A stretch of 33,324 nucleotides of DNA from Prochlorococcus sp. AG-347-K22 (GCA_003281285.1 QCCJ01000007.1:1-33324); one strand, 5' to 3'. Shown: positions 5,953 to 17,696, counted from the stretch's first letter. Notes: generated by a model from the letters alone, not told the origin. Program-made: numbers and translations.

Positions 5953-5980
5953 TTTATGTAAACTTATTATGTTACATAAA
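5953..5980. promoter_or_regulatory. 9-bp dyad upstream of the exported protein
   Basis: TTTATGTAA (5953-5961) and its exact reverse complement TTACATAAA (5972-5980) are separated by 10 bases. The dyad is 12 bases upstream of the minus-strand start at 5941, where an operator or leader hairpin would be expected. It is not an NtcA site, because the GTA-to-TAC spacing is 12, not 8. Confidence 0.4.
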
Positions 5981-6142
5981 AAGCTCAAGTGTGAGTAGCT
6001 GATAATTCGCGTGCACCCTATACCAATCATCTGAAGTGATTTAGCAAACCTATGAGTTTTATATTTATCTGAGTATTTTTACTTATATGTTGAGTTGAAG
6101 ACTTTAAATAATTAATGTTTGTTTTGGGTATATATATAAGTC

Positions 6143-6298
6143 ATGGATAAAGAGCATTTAATTGATTTAATATCTAATAGCATTATTTCTGAGATTAAAA
6201 ATCTCGAAATTAATGAGGAAAAATTGATTTCAAATAATTATTTAAATAATCTGAATTTAAATCAGCTTAGAATAATTTCTAAAGAATTTATTTTGTAA
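6143..6298 (+). CDS. small hypothetical protein (51 aa)
   Basis: A 51-codon frame starts at ATG 6143. The product is acidic, rich in Ile, Leu and Asn, and predicted fully helical, without cysteines or membrane segments. TATATATAA lies 5-13 bases before the ATG. This could be a -10 box giving a very short or absent leader, or the start could lack a Shine-Dalgarno for another reason. The family is not recognised. It is the first of three small plus-strand genes (6143, 6377, 6563). Confidence 0.45.
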   Translation: MDKEHLIDLISNSIISEIKNLEINEEKLISNNYLNNLNLNQLRIISKEFIL

Positions 6299-6376
6299 TT
6301 TTTATTGAATATTTATTTAGATAAATGAGATTTCCTTTACTATCATTTGAATTTTAATAAGTTAATACCTTTTAAT

Positions 6377-6562
6377 ATGAATGATTCAGAAGAATTTAAA
6401 CCTAGCCTTAAACAAATCAATGAGGATATCAGACCTACATGGGAAGATATCAAAAAACAATCAGAAGTTTTAGTTAACAAACTTGGTTGCCCTAGATCAT
6501 TTGTAGGAGGGATGCTTCATGCAATAGCAAGCGACTTCTCTGATATGAAAACTTGGGAATAA
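6377..6562 (+). CDS. small hypothetical protein (61 aa)
   Basis: The preferred start is ATG 6377, giving 61 residues; a TTG at 6347 would add 10. The protein has an acidic N-terminal half with DIRPTWEDIKKQSE, and a more hydrophobic C-terminal helix after the motif GCPRSFVGGMLHA. The even residue balance and conserved-looking central segment make it a credible gene. I do not recognise the family. Its stop is followed immediately by the ATG of the 49-residue ORF, which suggests coupled translation. Confidence 0.6.
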   Translation: MNDSEEFKPSLKQINEDIRPTWEDIKKQSEVLVNKLGCPRSFVGGMLHAIASDFSDMKTWE

Positions 6563-6712
6563 ATGAAAAACTTATTACTTACACCACTTTTCAAACTATT
6601 CAAAAAAAGCACTTTCCTCTTATCACTAAATCAAAACTCCTGCCCTGTTTTAGATGCTGAAGACATAAAAAAACAAGAACAGAAAGAAGCTATTGAAAGG
6701 TTGTACCCGTAA
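6563..6712 (+). CDS. small protein with hydrophobic N-terminus (49 aa)
   Basis: The 49-codon frame begins on the base after the stop of the 61-residue gene. Its N-terminal 22 residues are hydrophobic and basic, like a short signal or membrane anchor. A polar, charged tail with one cysteine (Cys27) ends in EAIERLYP. No independent ribosome binding site is visible, so it would depend on the upstream gene for translation. The family is unknown. Confidence 0.45.
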   Translation: MKNLLLTPLFKLFKKSTFLLSLNQNSCPVLDAEDIKKQEQKEAIERLYP

Positions 6713-6827
6713 ACTTTTAACAGAAATGTATCAGATCATATATACGATGCAGCACGGTCCTATATACACCCCCATGCCCCCATTACTTTCCTAAATTGAA
6801 ATTTTGCAGGATAATAAATATATAAAA

Positions 6828-6867
6828 GTGAATAGTATGATATTACATTCACGATTCGTTCACGATT
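6828..6867. promoter_or_regulatory. three TTCAC-type half-sites before the EVE gene
   Basis: GTGAAT (6828-6833, inverted), ATTCAC (6847-6852) and a direct repeat TTCACGATT (6848-6856 and 6859-6867) lie within 40 bases. The two direct copies are exactly 11 bases apart, about one helical turn, so a protein could bind both on one face. The cluster ends 25 bases before the EVE start codon, a usual operator position. Confidence 0.4.
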
Positions 6868-6892
6868 TGCAACTTCCTCCAAATCCTTTGAT

Positions 6893-7351
6893 ATGACTGA
6901 AATAAATTACTGGCTAATGAAAAGCGAGCCTGATGCTTACAGCATAGATACTTTAAAAAATGACGGTGTCACTTTATGGGATGGAATAAGAAATTATCAG
7001 GCTCGAAATTTTATGAGAAAAATGAATAAAGGAGATAAAGTTTTTTTCTATCATTCGAACTGTAAACCCCCAGGTATTGTGGGACTTATGGAGGTAATAG
7101 ATCTAAATATTGTTGATCCTACTCAATTTGATCAAGAATCAAAATATTTTGATCCAAAATCGAAACCTTATAATCCGAGATGGGATTGTGTAAAAGTAAG
7201 ATACATTTCTAAATCAAATAAAATTTTAAGTTTACCTGAATTAAAGATTTTATTTAATGAGGATGAGCTATTAGTCGTAAAAAAAGGAAATAGGTTATCA
7301 ATATTACCTGTGAGAAATGATATTGCAAAAATACTACTAGAAAAAATATAA
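6893..7351 (+). CDS. EVE domain-containing protein
   Basis: The 152-residue protein is a stand-alone EVE domain (PUA-like fold, formerly DUF55). The signature is clear: WLMKSEPDAYSID at the N-terminus, then LWDGIRNYQARNFMR, then the GDKVFFYHSNC strand. EVE domains bind modified bases in DNA or RNA through an aromatic pocket, and single-domain forms are thought to read modified nucleic acids. Length is typical. It is soluble and probably cytoplasmic. It stands alone and converges on the DUF2811 gene 7 bases away. The actual ligand cannot be inferred. Confidence 0.92.
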   Translation: MTEINYWLMKSEPDAYSIDTLKNDGVTLWDGIRNYQARNFMRKMNKGDKVFFYHSNCKPPGIVGLMEVIDLNIVDPTQFDQESKYFDPKSKPYNPRWDCVKVRYISKSNKILSLPELKILFNEDELLVVKKGNRLSILPVRNDIAKILLEKI

Positions 7352-7358
7352 AAAATTT

Positions 7359-7610
7359 TTAATCCTTAAAACTCATTGAAAACATATTGCCAATGTAGAG
7401 TCTCGTTAAATCCCTATTTTGAAATCCTTTTTGCATCAAAAATCCTGCAATAGCGGCTTGTAATATCCTGTATTGATCCCAGTTAGGATGATCCTCAACG
7501 AATTCTTTCATAGCTTTTTGAAGATTTTCTTGAAGTTCACATTTGAAACTTATTACTTCATCTTTATGATTAGATTCTTTTGAATTTACGTCGTAATTTA
7601 ACTCTTGCAT
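7359..7610 (-). CDS. DUF2811 family protein
   Basis: The 83-residue protein matches my memory of the cyanobacterial DUF2811 family: an N-terminal variable part, then FKCELQENLQKAMKEF, the HPNWDQYRILQAAIAGFL core (about residues 41-58), and a C-terminal segment NRDLTRLYIGNMF. It is soluble and helical and has no known function. Its upstream region is the 312-base gap at 7611-7922, which carries the DnaA-box-like sites, so its promoter lies there. The start is the first ATG, without a strong Shine-Dalgarno. Confidence 0.85.
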   Translation of the reverse strand: MQELNYDVNSKESNHKDEVISFKCELQENLQKAMKEFVEDHPNWDQYRILQAAIAGFLMQKGFQNRDLTRLYIGNMFSMSFKD

Positions 7611-7922
7611 ATTAAAAAAAATTTTTGAAATTAAAATCTACAAGATTTAGTTTTCTCCAAAATTTCAAAATCGTCAACAAGCAATATTAAAAGACAGTCT
7701 CAAGTTATAGAATAATGAGAATTCAGTCATAAATTGGTTAGTCATGGAAATTAATTTGGTAAAGTTAAATCTTACTTAAATATAAAGATTTATATAAAAT
7801 CATAAGTTTTCCACATACTTTAGATCATCAGATATTTTTTAAAAAAATACTGTGGAAAAGTTGTGAAAAAATTTTTCTTGGAGGGGGAAATAATTTCTAA
7901 AATTTCCAATTATATTTATCTT
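7611..7922. other. 312-base gene-free region
   Basis: This interval lies between the end of the rpoZ-DUF1818 pair and the start of DUF2811, all on the minus strand. No ORF of useful length is present on either strand. It holds the AT-rich dyad and DnaA-box-like sequences described at 7766-7870, and must also hold the DUF2811 promoter. Confidence 0.7.
7766..7870. promoter_or_regulatory. AT-rich dyad plus opposed DnaA-box-like sites
   Basis: TAAATCTT (7766-7773) and AAGATTTA (7785-7792) form an 8-bp dyad. TTTTCCACA lies at 7807-7815 and its exact inverse TGTGGAAAA at 7851-7859, 35 bases apart. A degenerate copy, TTGTGAAAAA, follows at 7861-7870. TTTTCCACA is the consensus DnaA box reported for cyanobacteria. 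The arrangement recalls a replication-initiator binding region, but no dnaA or dnaN is nearby. The paired sequences could also fold as a hairpin. Confidence 0.4.
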
Positions 7923-8294
7923 TTAATCCATTGATTCCCACATGTTTTTTATTTCATAAAATAAATTTTGTGCTATTGGTATCGGCCAATACATTTCGAA
8001 GGATCTAGTTTGGTCTTGGCTTTCAAAAACAAACCTTAAACTCCATTCATTCTTTTTTCCCTCTAACTGAATATACCAAGGAAGTTTTTCTAATTCTAAA
8101 GTAATAAATTCTTCATCCATTAGTTGATCCTTGATAACTAATAATTGTTCATTAATTTTTAAGAGTAGAACGTAAAGTGAATAGAATTCACTTTTTTGTA
8201 ACTCGATTGACCAATTATCAACACCAATCAAAAAGCAAAATTTGCCTTTTTTAAAATCTCTAATTAATCTCCATCCTTTTTGGTCTTTTACCAA
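7923..8294 (-). CDS. DUF1818 family protein
   Basis: The 123-residue protein fits the cyanobacterial DUF1818 family: an N-terminal GWRLIRD segment, strand FLIGVDNWSIEL, a helix, and a C-terminal strand pair ending FEMYWPIP. The function is unknown. The frame starts with TTG at 8294, 2 bases after the rpoZ stop; no ATG is available that keeps the conserved GWRL segment. The tight spacing suggests one transcript and coupled translation with rpoZ. It is probably a soluble cytoplasmic protein. Confidence 0.85.
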   Translation of the reverse strand: MVKDQKGWRLIRDFKKGKFCFLIGVDNWSIELQKSEFYSLYVLLLKINEQLLVIKDQLMDEEFITLELEKLPWYIQLEGKKNEWSLRFVFESQDQTRSFEMYWPIPIAQNLFYEIKNMWESMD

Positions 8295-8296
8295 AA

Positions 8297-8533
8297 TCAG
8301 CCTGGAAGTAAATCTGGTTGATCTTGTTCGTCGCTTAATTCAATAATCGCCCTTTGAACAGGTTTAATAGTTGACTCCTCTAACAAGCCATCAAAATCAT
8401 CAAAACGTCTTTGTTTAGCTCTGAAAGCAATTTTCACTGTAGTTAAATATCTATTAGTTGATTTTCTTATCAAGCTCTCACCTCTTTTAGCGAGATCATT
8501 AGAATCAATCCCTGAATTATTAGATATGTTCAT
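8297..8533 (-). CDS. rpoZ: RNA polymerase omega subunit
   Basis: The 78-residue protein has the omega core: [21 protein letters not shown] N-terminal helix (here [17 protein letters not shown]), then [11 protein letters not shown]. The C-terminal segment [20 protein letters not shown] is what I recall of cyanobacterial RpoZ. Omega binds the beta' subunit and helps RNA polymerase assembly; in cyanobacteria it also supports primary sigma factor use. It is divergent from the Hsp70-like gene, with about 98 bases between the starts, and is followed 2 bases later by DUF1818. The ATG at 8533 is the first start. Confidence 0.95.
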   Translation of the reverse strand: MNISNNSGIDSNDLAKRGESLIRKSTNRYLTTVKIAFRAKQRRFDDFDGLLEESTIKPVQRAIIELSDEQDQPDLLPG

Positions 8534-8631
8534 TAAAAATAATTTTTTACTATAAAATGTATTTTACAGTTTATTCGACCGTTTCAAAACATAAATTACA
8601 AAAAGAACTTAATTGATTTAAATAATTTCAT

Positions 8632-10200
8632 ATGGAAGAAAATTTATCTGGAACACTCGCTATCGATTTAGGGAACACTAATACTGTTATAGCTTTTCAA
8701 GATCAAAAAGATATAAATTCTGTTTTATTAGAAATACCGAATATTACATCATCTCCTGGAGTTATTCCTTCAGCAGTTTGGTTCGAGGAACCTTCAAAGA
8801 TTACTAAAATTGGTATTAGTGCTCTAAAGATGAGGGATAACTTAAATTCTGATTTATTTTTTCATTCGAACTTTAAAAGATTAATTGGAAATTCTATTGA
8901 AAAAAATAACCAAAAAAACATCTTAAACCCTAATGAATGTGGCGAAAAATTTTTTCAAATTTTGTGGGCAAACATTCCTCACAAGTATGAGATCAATAGA
9001 CTTGTTTTAACTGCTCCTGTAGATACATACAAGGGGTACAGAGAATGGTTAGTTAGCCTTTGCGAGGAAATATCTGTAGATGAAATAGCACTTGTTGATG
9101 AGCCTACTGCGGCAAGTTTAGGAATAAATGTACCATTTGGCTCAAAAATTATGACATTAGATATTGGAGGAAGTACAGTCGATATGAATATAGTCAAAAT
9201 AGAAGGAGGAGAGGGAAAATCTGGACCAATAGCTGAACTATTAAAATTTAAAGGTAATGATGTAAGCTCAATTTCAAAACAAAAAATAAGGTGTGCTGAA
9301 ATAATTGGAAAAACAGGCTCAAAAATTGGTGGGAAAGATATTGATCAATGGATAGTTGATTATTTTATTCCTGGTAATAATCACATTAATAATCTTTCAA
9401 AGGCAGAAAAAATAAAGTGTAAACTCAGCTCATCTGAAATCAAGTATGAAAATAAATATCCAATAAAATTATTTACTGAACAAAATAAAGAAAGTAATTT
9501 TTACCTAAGTAAAGAAATATTTGAGAAAATACTCATTGCCAATAATCTTCTTAATCACCTTAACTCTTTACTAAAAGATTTATTAAATCAAGCTAGAGGT
9601 AAATTTTGCACAGTTGAAGACTTAAATGCAATTGTTTTGGTCGGTGGAGGAACTCAAATACCATTGATTAAAGAATGGATAACAAAAAAAATTCCAAAAA
9701 TTCAAATAAAGTCGCCACCACCTATTGAATCTATAGCTTTGGGAGCTTTAGCAATGACCCCGGGGGTAAAAATTAAAGACATATTAAACAAAGGATTATC
9801 TATAAGATTGTTTAATAAAAGAGAGAAAAAACACTTTTGGCATCCTATTTTTTGCAAAGGTCAAACATGGCCAACAGAAAAACCCTTTAAACTGATTCTT
9901 CAAGCCAGTAAAAAGAATCAAGAAATATTCGAAATAATAATTGGAGAAACACAAAAAGAAAGAGAATACGATGTTATTTTTGAAAATGGATTGCCAAAGT
10001 TATCAGAGATTCAAAATGAAGAAGAAATTATAAAATGGGACAAAAAACCACTCAAAATAGTATTAAATAATAAATCTAATATTGGAGAAGACACCTTAAA
10101 ACTTTTTTTTAAAATTACGAAAAATGCTGATTTGTTAGTTAAGTGTTTTGATATTGAAGATGAATTTCTTGGAGAATATAATTTAGGAAAAATCTTCTGA
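8632..10200 (+). CDS. divergent Hsp70 family protein
   Basis: The 522-residue protein has the actin-like ATPase domain of Hsp70. Motifs are phosphate-1 LAIDLGNTNT (9-18), EPTAA (157-161), phosphate-2 LDIGGSTVDM (176-185), GGKDID (233-238) and adenosine VGGGTQIP (337-344). The C-terminal part (about 380-522) does not show the classic peptide-binding domain or the acidic EEVD-like tail, and the whole is about 120 residues shorter than DnaK. It is therefore a DnaK relative, not the main chaperone; its client and co-chaperones are unknown. No dnaJ or grpE is nearby. It is divergent from rpoZ and converges on pyrR 7 bases away. Confidence 0.85.
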   Translation: MEENLSGTLAIDLGNTNTVIAFQDQKDINSVLLEIPNITSSPGVIPSAVWFEEPSKITKIGISALKMRDNLNSDLFFHSNFKRLIGNSIEKNNQKNILNPNECGEKFFQILWANIPHKYEINRLVLTAPVDTYKGYREWLVSLCEEISVDEIALVDEPTAASLGINVPFGSKIMTLDIGGSTVDMNIVKIEGGEGKSGPIAELLKFKGNDVSSISKQKIRCAEIIGKTGSKIGGKDIDQWIVDYFIPGNNHINNLSKAEKIKCKLSSSEIKYENKYPIKLFTEQNKESNFYLSKEIFEKILIANNLLNHLNSLLKDLLNQARGKFCTVEDLNAIVLVGGGTQIPLIKEWITKKIPKIQIKSPPPIESIALGALAMTPGVKIKDILNKGLSIRLFNKREKKHFWHPIFCKGQTWPTEKPFKLILQASKKNQEIFEIIIGETQKEREYDVIFENGLPKLSEIQNEEEIIKWDKKPLKIVLNNKSNIGEDTLKLFFKITKNADLLVKCFDIEDEFLGEYNLGKIF

Positions 10201-10207
10201 AAGATAG

Positions 10208-10744
10208 CTATTCAAGAAAAACTCCTTCTTCATTATCAACATTATTTAAACGTAAACTAATACTTTCAATTTTACTAGTTGGTACTTTTTTACCACAAAA
10301 ATCTGGTTGAATAGGTAATTCTCTATGGCCTCTATCTACCATTACTAATAACATGACTCTTTGAGGTCTGCCCCATGAATATAAAGCATCCATTGCAGCT
10401 CTAATTGTTCTACCTGTGTAAATTACATCATCTATTAAAAGAATTTCTTGTTTCTCAATAGGAGTTGGAATATCTGCAGCTTGTATTAGGCGGGTTCCAA
10501 CTCTATTTTGGTCATCTCTATAAAAAGTTGGATCTATTGTTCCTTTTCTAACTCTTAAACCTGTTCTAGAAAATAATTCCTTTTCTAGCACTTCGGTCAG
10601 CTCAATTCCTCTAGTCGGAATACCAACTAATAGAAGGTTATCCAATTTTTTTACTTTTTCAATAATTTCGCAAGTTAAACGCGAAATAGTTTTTCTAAGC
10701 TCAACTTCAGTAAGTATTACAATCTTTTTTGTCTTCTTGGACAT
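10208..10744 (-). CDS. pyrR: bifunctional PyrR regulator / uracil phosphoribosyltransferase
   Basis: The 178-residue protein has the PRPP-binding loop ILLIDDVIYTGRT (101-113), GIPTRG (41-46) and the PyrR-type C-terminal segment MVDRGHRELPIQPDFCGK. PyrR binds UMP and attenuates pyr mRNA in Gram-positives, and it also makes UMP from uracil and PRPP. Whether the RNA-binding role holds in this organism is not shown by the window, since no pyr attenuator is seen. It converges on the Hsp70-like gene and diverges from gpmI, with about 137 bases between the starts. Confidence 0.92.
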   Translation of the reverse strand: MSKKTKKIVILTEVELRKTISRLTCEIIEKVKKLDNLLLVGIPTRGIELTEVLEKELFSRTGLRVRKGTIDPTFYRDDQNRVGTRLIQAADIPTPIEKQEILLIDDVIYTGRTIRAAMDALYSWGRPQRVMLLVMVDRGHRELPIQPDFCGKKVPTSKIESISLRLNNVDNEEGVFLE

Positions 10745-10881
10745 GATTTATCAAGAAATAAAATTAATCTAATATTTTCATAAATTAGCAAAAGCTAACT
10801 ATGTTAAATATAAATTGTTAAAGAGTAACGTTTGAAGCTAAATTTAAGGTTGGATCAGTTAACAACGAATTTGATCTAAAA

Positions 10882-12504
10882 ATGTCAAAGATTAGCAGCA
10901 AAAATATAAAAAGATTAAGTGTTCCTCAGAGCCCTGTTGTTCTTGCAATACTAGATGGTTGGGGATATCGAAAAGAAAAATCTCATAATGCTATAAAAAG
11001 TGCTAAGACTCCAATCATGGATTCATTGTGGCATGCTTACCCCCACACCCTAATAAGTGCTAGTGGATCTGAAGTGGGTCTCCCAGATGGTCAAATGGGC
11101 AATTCAGAGGTAGGGCACCTTACTATTGGTTCGGGAAGAATAATACAACAAGAACTTGTGCGGATTTCAAATATTGTAAAAAATAATCAATTAGGCTTGG
11201 TAAATGAGTTAAAAGAGATGGCTGATTCATTAAAGAAAAATAATTCTACTTTGCATATCACGGGATTATGTTCCGATGGAGGAGTTCATAGTCATATCGA
11301 TCATTTATTAGGTTTAATAAAATGGGCATCTAATAATAAAATCAAAAAAGTTGCAATCCATATTATTACTGACGGAAGAGACACTCCTGCAAAAAGTGCT
11401 TTGAAATATCTAAATCAAATAGAATCATGTATAAAAAAATTTAACGTAGGTGAAATATCTTCCATATGCGGAAGATACTGGATGATGGATAGAAATCTTT
11501 TATGGGATAGAACAGAAAAATCATATTCAAATTTGACTGATCCAGATATTTCAATAACAAATATTTCTCCCAAGGATTACATAGAAAAAAGTTATGCCAA
11601 AAATATAACTGATGAATTTATAGAGCCCATACGAATGTCTGAAAACTATCTTAAAGATGGGGATAGTTTGATTTGCTTTAACTTTCGTCCTGACAGAGCA
11701 AGACAAATAGTTAAATCCCTTTCAGTCAAAGAATTCTCAGACTTTGAAAGAAAAAATTATCCAAATCTAGATTTTATTACTTTTACTCAATATGATCCGA
11801 ACTTTCCCGTTAAAGTTGCATTTCCGCCTGAATCACTCAATAATTTTATAGGCCAAATAGTGTCAGAAAACGGACTTAAACAATATAGAACCGCGGAAAC
11901 TGAAAAATATCCTCACGTAACATACTTTTTCAATGGAGGAGTTGAAATTCCTTTACCTGGAGAAGAGAGACATTTGATTCCATCTCCAAGAGTGGCAACT
12001 TATGATATGGAACCCGAAATGTCTGCGGAGGAATTAACTATTAGTTGCTCTAAAGCAATTAAAAGCGGGAATTATGCTTTTGTTGTAATCAATTTTGCCA
12101 ATCCTGATATGGTTGGTCATACAGGCAACATGGATGCCACAATTAAAGCTATAGAAAAAGTAGATAAATGTGTAGGTCAAATAGTTAATGCTACTGGAGA
12201 AATGGGCGGGAGCATTGTTATTACAGCCGATCATGGTAACGCAGAGGTAATGAAAGGATCTGAAGGAGAACCATGGACAGCACATACAATAAATAAAGTT
12301 CCATTAATTTTGATTGAAGGTGAAAAAAGAAAAATACCAAATATGGGAAATGAAATTAATTTAAGAGAAAACGCGGGCTTAGCAGATATTGCCCCAACTT
12401 TATTGCAATTATTAAATCTACCAATACCGAGAGAAATGACAGGCAAATCGCTTATTCAAGAAATTGAATTAAAGGGTTATAATAAGGTCGTTCAACACGT
12501 TTAA
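10882..12504 (+). CDS. gpmI: 2,3-bisphosphoglycerate-independent phosphoglycerate mutase
   Basis: The 540-residue protein interconverts 3- and 2-phosphoglycerate in glycolysis with two metal ions. The phosphatase domain carries Asp25 (LAILDGWG) and the phosphoserine Ser75 in MGNSEVGHL. The C-terminal metal ligands appear in [12 protein letters not shown] and ITADHGNAE. The length is slightly above the usual 510-515, mostly an N-terminal extension of about 17 residues. In this genome the cofactor-independent enzyme probably carries the main flux. It is followed 22 bases later by secG on the same strand. Confidence 0.97.
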   Translation: MSKISSKNIKRLSVPQSPVVLAILDGWGYRKEKSHNAIKSAKTPIMDSLWHAYPHTLISASGSEVGLPDGQMGNSEVGHLTIGSGRIIQQELVRISNIVKNNQLGLVNELKEMADSLKKNNSTLHITGLCSDGGVHSHIDHLLGLIKWASNNKIKKVAIHIITDGRDTPAKSALKYLNQIESCIKKFNVGEISSICGRYWMMDRNLLWDRTEKSYSNLTDPDISITNISPKDYIEKSYAKNITDEFIEPIRMSENYLKDGDSLICFNFRPDRARQIVKSLSVKEFSDFERKNYPNLDFITFTQYDPNFPVKVAFPPESLNNFIGQIVSENGLKQYRTAETEKYPHVTYFFNGGVEIPLPGEERHLIPSPRVATYDMEPEMSAEELTISCSKAIKSGNYAFVVINFANPDMVGHTGNMDATIKAIEKVDKCVGQIVNATGEMGGSIVITADHGNAEVMKGSEGEPWTAHTINKVPLILIEGEKRKIPNMGNEINLRENAGLADIAPTLLQLLNLPIPREMTGKSLIQEIELKGYNKVVQHV

Positions 12505-12526
12505 AGTTTATAAAATTTTTTAAGCA

Positions 12527-12754
12527 ATGATTCAAATTATTAGTTGGATTTGGGTACTTTCTGGAGTTCTTCTTATTCTCTTAGTTTTACTTCATAGTCC
12601 TAAGGGTGATGGAATGGGAGGAATAGCCGCCAGTGGAAGCTCTATGTTCAACAGCGCAAGTAGTGCAGAGGCCTCTCTAAACAAAATAACTTGGACTTTT
12701 TTAATGATATTTTTGGGTCTCGCAATTATTCTTAGCGCTGGTTGGATTTCATAA
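12527..12754 (+). CDS. secG: protein translocase subunit SecG
   Basis: The 75-residue membrane protein has two hydrophobic helices (about 3-23 and 52-73) around a Gly/Ser-rich cytoplasmic loop with HSPKGDGMGG and SSSMFNSASS. This layout is the SecG signature. It is a small subunit of the SecYEG channel and aids preprotein insertion and export. It follows gpmI by 22 bases and is closed by the bidirectional terminator at 12766-12800. Confidence 0.92.
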   Translation: MIQIISWIWVLSGVLLILLVLLHSPKGDGMGGIAASGSSMFNSASSAEASLNKITWTFLMIFLGLAIILSAGWIS

Positions 12755-12765
12755 ATTTGAACAAA

Positions 12766-12800
12766 AAAAGGGATCATTTTGAATGATAATGATCCCTTTT
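12766..12800. terminator. bidirectional terminator between secG and groEL
   Basis: A perfect 13-bp stem (AAAAGGGATCATT at 12766-12778 with AATGATCCCTTTT at 12788-12800) has a 9-base loop. On the minus strand the stem is followed by a run of seven T (12763-12769), so termination of the groEL transcript is strong; on the plus strand the T-tract is short. It lies between two converging genes. Confidence 0.9.
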
Positions 12801-12828
12801 AAAAAATTTGCTAAAAACTATTGTTTAG

Positions 12829-14493
<1,665 letters not shown>

Positions 14494-14517
14494 TTAATAA
14501 TTTTTGAAACAAATACT

Positions 14518-14829
14518 TTAGCTTACTACAGCTAAAATATCCTTTTCTGAGAGCAAGACATATTCATCTGCTCCCAATTTAATGTCTGTGCCAGCATATT
14601 TGCTGTACAAAACTTTATCGCCAATACTCACTTCTGGAGTTTGTCGAGAACCATCGTCATTAAGTTTGCCAGGGCCCACCTGAGCAACTTCTCCAACCTG
14701 TGGTTTTTCTTTAGCTGAATCAGGCAAAAGAATGCCCCCAGCAGTTTTTTCCTCAGATGCGGAAACTTTAATGAATATTCTATCTCCCAGTGGTTTTACT
14801 GTAGAGACTGTAAGTGAAACAGCTGCCAT
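14518..14829 (-). CDS. groES: 10 kDa co-chaperonin GroES
   Basis: The 103-residue co-chaperonin has the beta-barrel start [12 protein letters not shown] and the mobile loop [18 protein letters not shown] (about 27-44), which docks on GroEL. It is the first gene of groESL. Upstream there is no Shine-Dalgarno; instead the leader carries CCTCC about 8 bases before the start. A small hairpin lies 25-37 bases upstream. I see no CIRCE element (TTAGCACTC-N9-GAGTGCTAA) in the interval to atpD. Confidence 0.97.
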   Translation of the reverse strand: MAAVSLTVSTVKPLGDRIFIKVSASEEKTAGGILLPDSAKEKPQVGEVAQVGPGKLNDDGSRQTPEVSIGDKVLYSKYAGTDIKLGADEYVLLSEKDILAVVS

Positions 14830-16508
<1,679 letters not shown>

Positions 16509-16546
16509 ATATCTAAATATATAACCTTCAATAATTTTTAAAATTT

Positions 16547-16951
16547 ATGGCAATTTCTCTAAAAGTTTTAGCTCCTAATAAAAATGTTTATCAAGGCGAA
16601 GCTGAAGAAGTAATCCTTCCTAGTACTACTGGTCAACTTGGTATACTACCAGGACACATCTCTTTAGTTACTGCTATAGATATTGGCGTTTTAAGGCTAA
16701 GAATGAATTCCCAATGGAAATCAATAGCTCTTATGGGAGGCTTCGCTGAAATTGAATCAGATGAAGTTATAGTTTTAGTAAATAATGCTGAAATTGGTTC
16801 TGAAATTAATGTTCAAAATGCTGAACAAGATCTTAAAGAAGCAAAATTAACAATTAGCAAATTTTCTGAAAATGAAAAAAATCCAGAGAAAATTAAAGCT
16901 TTGAAAGAGGTTTCAAAGGCTGAGGCGAGGATTCAAGCTGCTAAGAATTAA
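16547..16951 (+). CDS. atpC: ATP synthase F1 epsilon subunit
   Basis: The 134-residue subunit has an N-terminal beta-sandwich ([22 protein letters not shown], split by the motif [10 protein letters not shown] at about 28-37) and a C-terminal helical pair from about residue 88. It is part of the F1 central stalk, where it couples rotation and can inhibit ATP hydrolysis. It follows atpD by 38 bases and probably shares its transcript. It ends 3 bases before the converging ycf65 gene. In plastid naming it is atpE. Confidence 0.96.
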   Translation: MAISLKVLAPNKNVYQGEAEEVILPSTTGQLGILPGHISLVTAIDIGVLRLRMNSQWKSIALMGGFAEIESDEVIVLVNNAEIGSEINVQNAEQDLKEAKLTISKFSENEKNPEKIKALKEVSKAEARIQAAKN

Positions 16952-16954
16952 TAT

Positions 16955-17431
16955 TTAAGCGGTTCCACAAAAAGTTACTTCGGGAAACTTTAATTTGGCT
17001 TCTTCTAATTTTTTTGTTTTACCTTCTTCTTGCCAATAATTTATAACTTCAGTAGCTTTATTTAATATCTCTACTCTTTCGTTATCTGTAATCCAACCTT
17101 TATTCTCAAGTTCACTTTTTAATTTTTCCCAAGCATCATCTCTTGGCCAAAAATAATAAGCAGTAAGAGGGCTTGGGCCTCCACCCACTATTTGATCCAC
17201 TGCTAAAGCCACATTATCAGGTAACCACAATACTTTAATTATGAACCTTCCTTCATCAGGTTTAGGGGTATAACCAGTAGGGACACCATCTTCATCAATT
17301 GTGGCAGCTGCCAATACAGCTGTAGCACCCATCATTCCTGAATTAGGAGAAGAATTTTTAGAGTTTGGTGCATCACTCTTTTTTCCCTTTTTTTCTGTTG
17401 AATTTTGATCTAACTTATCTGATGAGGTCAT
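16955..17431 (-). CDS. ycf65: small ribosomal protein PSRP-3/Ycf65
   Basis: The 158-residue protein has the Ycf65 core from about residue 60: [34 protein letters not shown], then [14 protein letters not shown]. This family is the plastid-specific 30S ribosomal protein 3 of chloroplasts and its cyanobacterial counterpart, so a role on the small ribosomal subunit is likely. The first about 55 residues are low in complexity (Ser, Asn, Lys, Gly) and probably disordered; this extension is unlike the conserved part. It converges on atpC, 3 bases away. Confidence 0.9.
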   Translation of the reverse strand: MTSSDKLDQNSTEKKGKKSDAPNSKNSSPNSGMMGATAVLAAATIDEDGVPTGYTPKPDEGRFIIKVLWLPDNVALAVDQIVGGGPSPLTAYYFWPRDDAWEKLKSELENKGWITDNERVEILNKATEVINYWQEEGKTKKLEEAKLKFPEVTFCGTA

Positions 17432-17537
17432 TCACTTATTTATGTTTAATAAATAATTTATCAGTTTATGGTCACATTTTGATTTATTTATTCAAAATTT
17501 CTTGATTTAAGTTATTGATAACTTTTAAACAGGGTTT

Positions 17538-17696
17538 TTATCTATCATGAGATACTTCATAATAATCGTAAATAGTTGCTTCCAATGAATCCCAAAGATC
17601 TTTAGGGATATCGTTTTCTTCTGCAAACATGCCAAGCTGACTAGCTAAGCTTCTTGCTTGAGAGAGTTTCGAATCATATGAATCAGACTTATTCAT
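17538..17696 (-). CDS. small acidic hypothetical protein (52 aa)
   Basis: A 52-codon frame starts at ATG 17696-17694. The product is soluble, acidic and helical, with segment LASQLGMFAEENDIPKDLW followed by LEATIYDYYEVS. The sequence looks natural for a protein and probably belongs to a picocyanobacterial family I cannot name. It is the only gene between pepP and ycf65, which lie on the same strand, so it may be transcribed with pepP, 54 bases upstream. No strong Shine-Dalgarno is visible. Confidence 0.6.
   Translation of the reverse strand: MNKSDSYDSKLSQARSLASQLGMFAEENDIPKDLWDSLEATIYDYYEVSHDR

Noticed and set aside
5953..5980. NtcA binding site
   Set aside because: The GTA to TAC spacing is 12 rather than the required 8 bases.
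5938..6030. 30-codon minus-strand ORF overlapping the 64-residue gene by ATGA
   Set aside because: No ribosome binding site, irregular composition, and it runs across the dyad at 5953-5980; the overlap is probably chance.
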